NCBI GenBank assembly: GCA_020848965.1
Contig: JADLHE010000155.1
Coordinates: forward strand, 1-38,433
DNA: 38,433 bases
Reading direction: 5' to 3'
Source of the DNA: Saprospiraceae bacterium
Lineage (GTDB): Bacteria > Bacteroidota > Bacteroidia > Chitinophagales > Saprospiraceae
Position numbers and translations under genes: made by a program
In this document: positions 37,171 through 38,433 of the stretch, piece after piece
Layout: every line of letters begins with the position of its first letter
Position numbering within the stretch: position 1 is the stretch's first letter
Notes under the pieces: generated by a model
The model's database searches: none
What the model saw: only the letters and a program-made list of their open reading frames with translations
Told to the model about the DNA's origin: nothing

Positions 37171-37250
37171 GGTTGATAAGGGTTGATTGCTCAGATGAAG
37201 CTGCCCCAAAATATCAAGCTCACCAACCCATATCAACCCAAATCAACTCA
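37171..37250. repeat. 10-nt word arrays in inverted orientation in the leader of the PaaE-like gene
   Basis: GGTTGATAAG GGTTGATTGC (37171-37190) and CACCAACCCA TATCAACCCA AATCAACTCA (37221-37250); 37171-37188 pairs imperfectly with 37221-37238; ATG is at 37256. Confidence 0.8.
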
Positions 37251-37255
37251 AAAAA

Positions 37256-38353
37256 ATGAGCAAATCTTTCCATAACCTGACTGTAAAGCAAGTAACCCCC
37301 GAAACCGCCGACACGGTAACGCTCACCTTCGAGGTGCCAGCCGAACTTGCGGAGCAATACAAATTCACCCAAGGCCAATACCTCACGCTGCGCTTCATGC
37401 TGGGCGGAAAGGAAGAGCGCCGCAGCTATTCCATGTGCAGTAGCCCGTTGGAGGCTGGGTTGAGCGTCACGGTCAAGCGGGTGAAGGGCGGCAAGGTCTC
37501 CAACCATATTTTCGATAAAATAAAGGTGGGCGACGTGGTGGACGTGATGACACCCGATGGCCGTTTTTTCACGGACTTGAACGACGAAAACAAGAAGAAC
37601 TACTACCTCGTAGGGGCAGGCAGCGGCATTACCCCGCTCATGTCCATCCTGAAAACGGTACTGGAAGCCGAGCCGATGAGCTTCGTTTTCCTGCTTTTTG
37701 GCAGCCGCAACGAGGATGAAATCATTTTCAAAAACCAACTGGATGCACTCACAAAGCGCTACGATGGCCAACTCCATGTGGAACACGCACTCAGTCAGCC
37801 CAAATTGGAGAAAGCAAAGGGCTTGGGTGGTCTTTTTTCAAAAGGAAAACCCACTTGGACGGGCAAAACTGGGCGCATTGATGCCGCTATGTTCCGTAAA
37901 TTCATGGAAGAACACCCGCCCCGCCACAAGGATTCGGAGTTTTTCCTCTGCGGCCCTGGTGGCATGATTGACGCCGTGGAGAAAGCCCTGCTCGACCGTG
38001 GCGTTGACAAGAAAAACATCCACCACGAATATTTCTCCGCCTCGCCAAGTGCCACGCCTGTCGCCGCCGGAGGGGTAATGGACGGTGCCAAACTCATCGC
38101 CCACTTGGATGGAAAGGTCATTGAAACGACCGTGACAAAGGGCAAGCACCTTCTTTTTGCGGTCATTGACGCCGGGGCTGATGCACCCTACTCTTGCACG
38201 AGCGGTGCTTGTGCTACTTGCATGGCCAAAGTGGTGAAAGGTACAGTGAAAATGGACGCCTGTTATGCGCTTGACGAGAGCGAAATCAAGCAAGGCTTTA
38301 TACTGACTTGCCAAGCACACCCGACTTCGGAAGTGGTGGAGATTAAGTTTTAA
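37256..38353 (+). CDS. ferredoxin-NADP reductase family oxidoreductase with C-terminal 2Fe-2S domain (phenylacetyl-CoA epoxidase reductase/PaaE-like)
   Basis: YLTLRFMLGGKEERRSYSMCSSP (FAD-binding), LVGAGSGITPLMSILKTVL (NAD-binding), plant-type 2Fe-2S motif CTSGACATCMAKVVKG...CQAHPTSEVVEIKF. Confidence 0.92.
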   Translation: MSKSFHNLTVKQVTPETADTVTLTFEVPAELAEQYKFTQGQYLTLRFMLGGKEERRSYSMCSSPLEAGLSVTVKRVKGGKVSNHIFDKIKVGDVVDVMTPDGRFFTDLNDENKKNYYLVGAGSGITPLMSILKTVLEAEPMSFVFLLFGSRNEDEIIFKNQLDALTKRYDGQLHVEHALSQPKLEKAKGLGGLFSKGKPTWTGKTGRIDAAMFRKFMEEHPPRHKDSEFFLCGPGGMIDAVEKALLDRGVDKKNIHHEYFSASPSATPVAAGGVMDGAKLIAHLDGKVIETTVTKGKHLLFAVIDAGADAPYSCTSGACATCMAKVVKGTVKMDACYALDESEIKQGFILTCQAHPTSEVVEIKF

Positions 38354-38433
38354 CGAATGGCAAAAGTTTATCTACATTACGAACATTTGTAAAATGGAAG
38401 CGGCTGATTTTCAATTGAAAATACGCCGCGTCC

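Overview
38.4 kb chromosomal window from a Bacteroidota bacterium. A Saprospiria-like lineage is my inference, based on T9SS C-terminal domains, a giant CHU_C-type adhesin, a PorP/SprF-like protein and gene styles. No tRNA, rRNA, CRISPR array, prophage or transposase was seen. Core genes: acyl-CoA dehydrogenase (5' truncated by the window), dnaE, an acyl-CoA carboxylase beta chain, a bifunctional nuclease (DUF151+UVR), ligA, a thiolase, an ABC permease, upp and a PaaE-like oxidoreductase. Surface and secretion genes: a T9SS type-A substrate with BNR-like repeats, a C1 peptidase, and a same-strand module of glucosaminidase, ~2,400-aa type-B-CTD adhesin, PorP/SprF-like protein and PD40+OmpA protein. 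Two AT-rich accessory insertions stand out: a lone BchE-like cobalamin radical SAM gene (13803-15257) and a two-gene nucleotidyltransferase-like/small-partner cassette (29994-30785). The most unusual unexplained signal is intergenic. Most gaps carry short arrays of locus-specific 7-nt (or 3x7=21-nt), 8-nt or 10-nt words, frequently paired with their reverse complement to form long stem-loops. Examples are the 38-bp perfect inverted repeat at 10381-10613, the 23-bp perfect stem abutting the dnaE start codon, the 52-bp near-palindrome at 11826-11877, and reverse-complementary heptamer arrays flanking upp. All calls are from reading the sequence and the supplied ORF translations; no database search was run.
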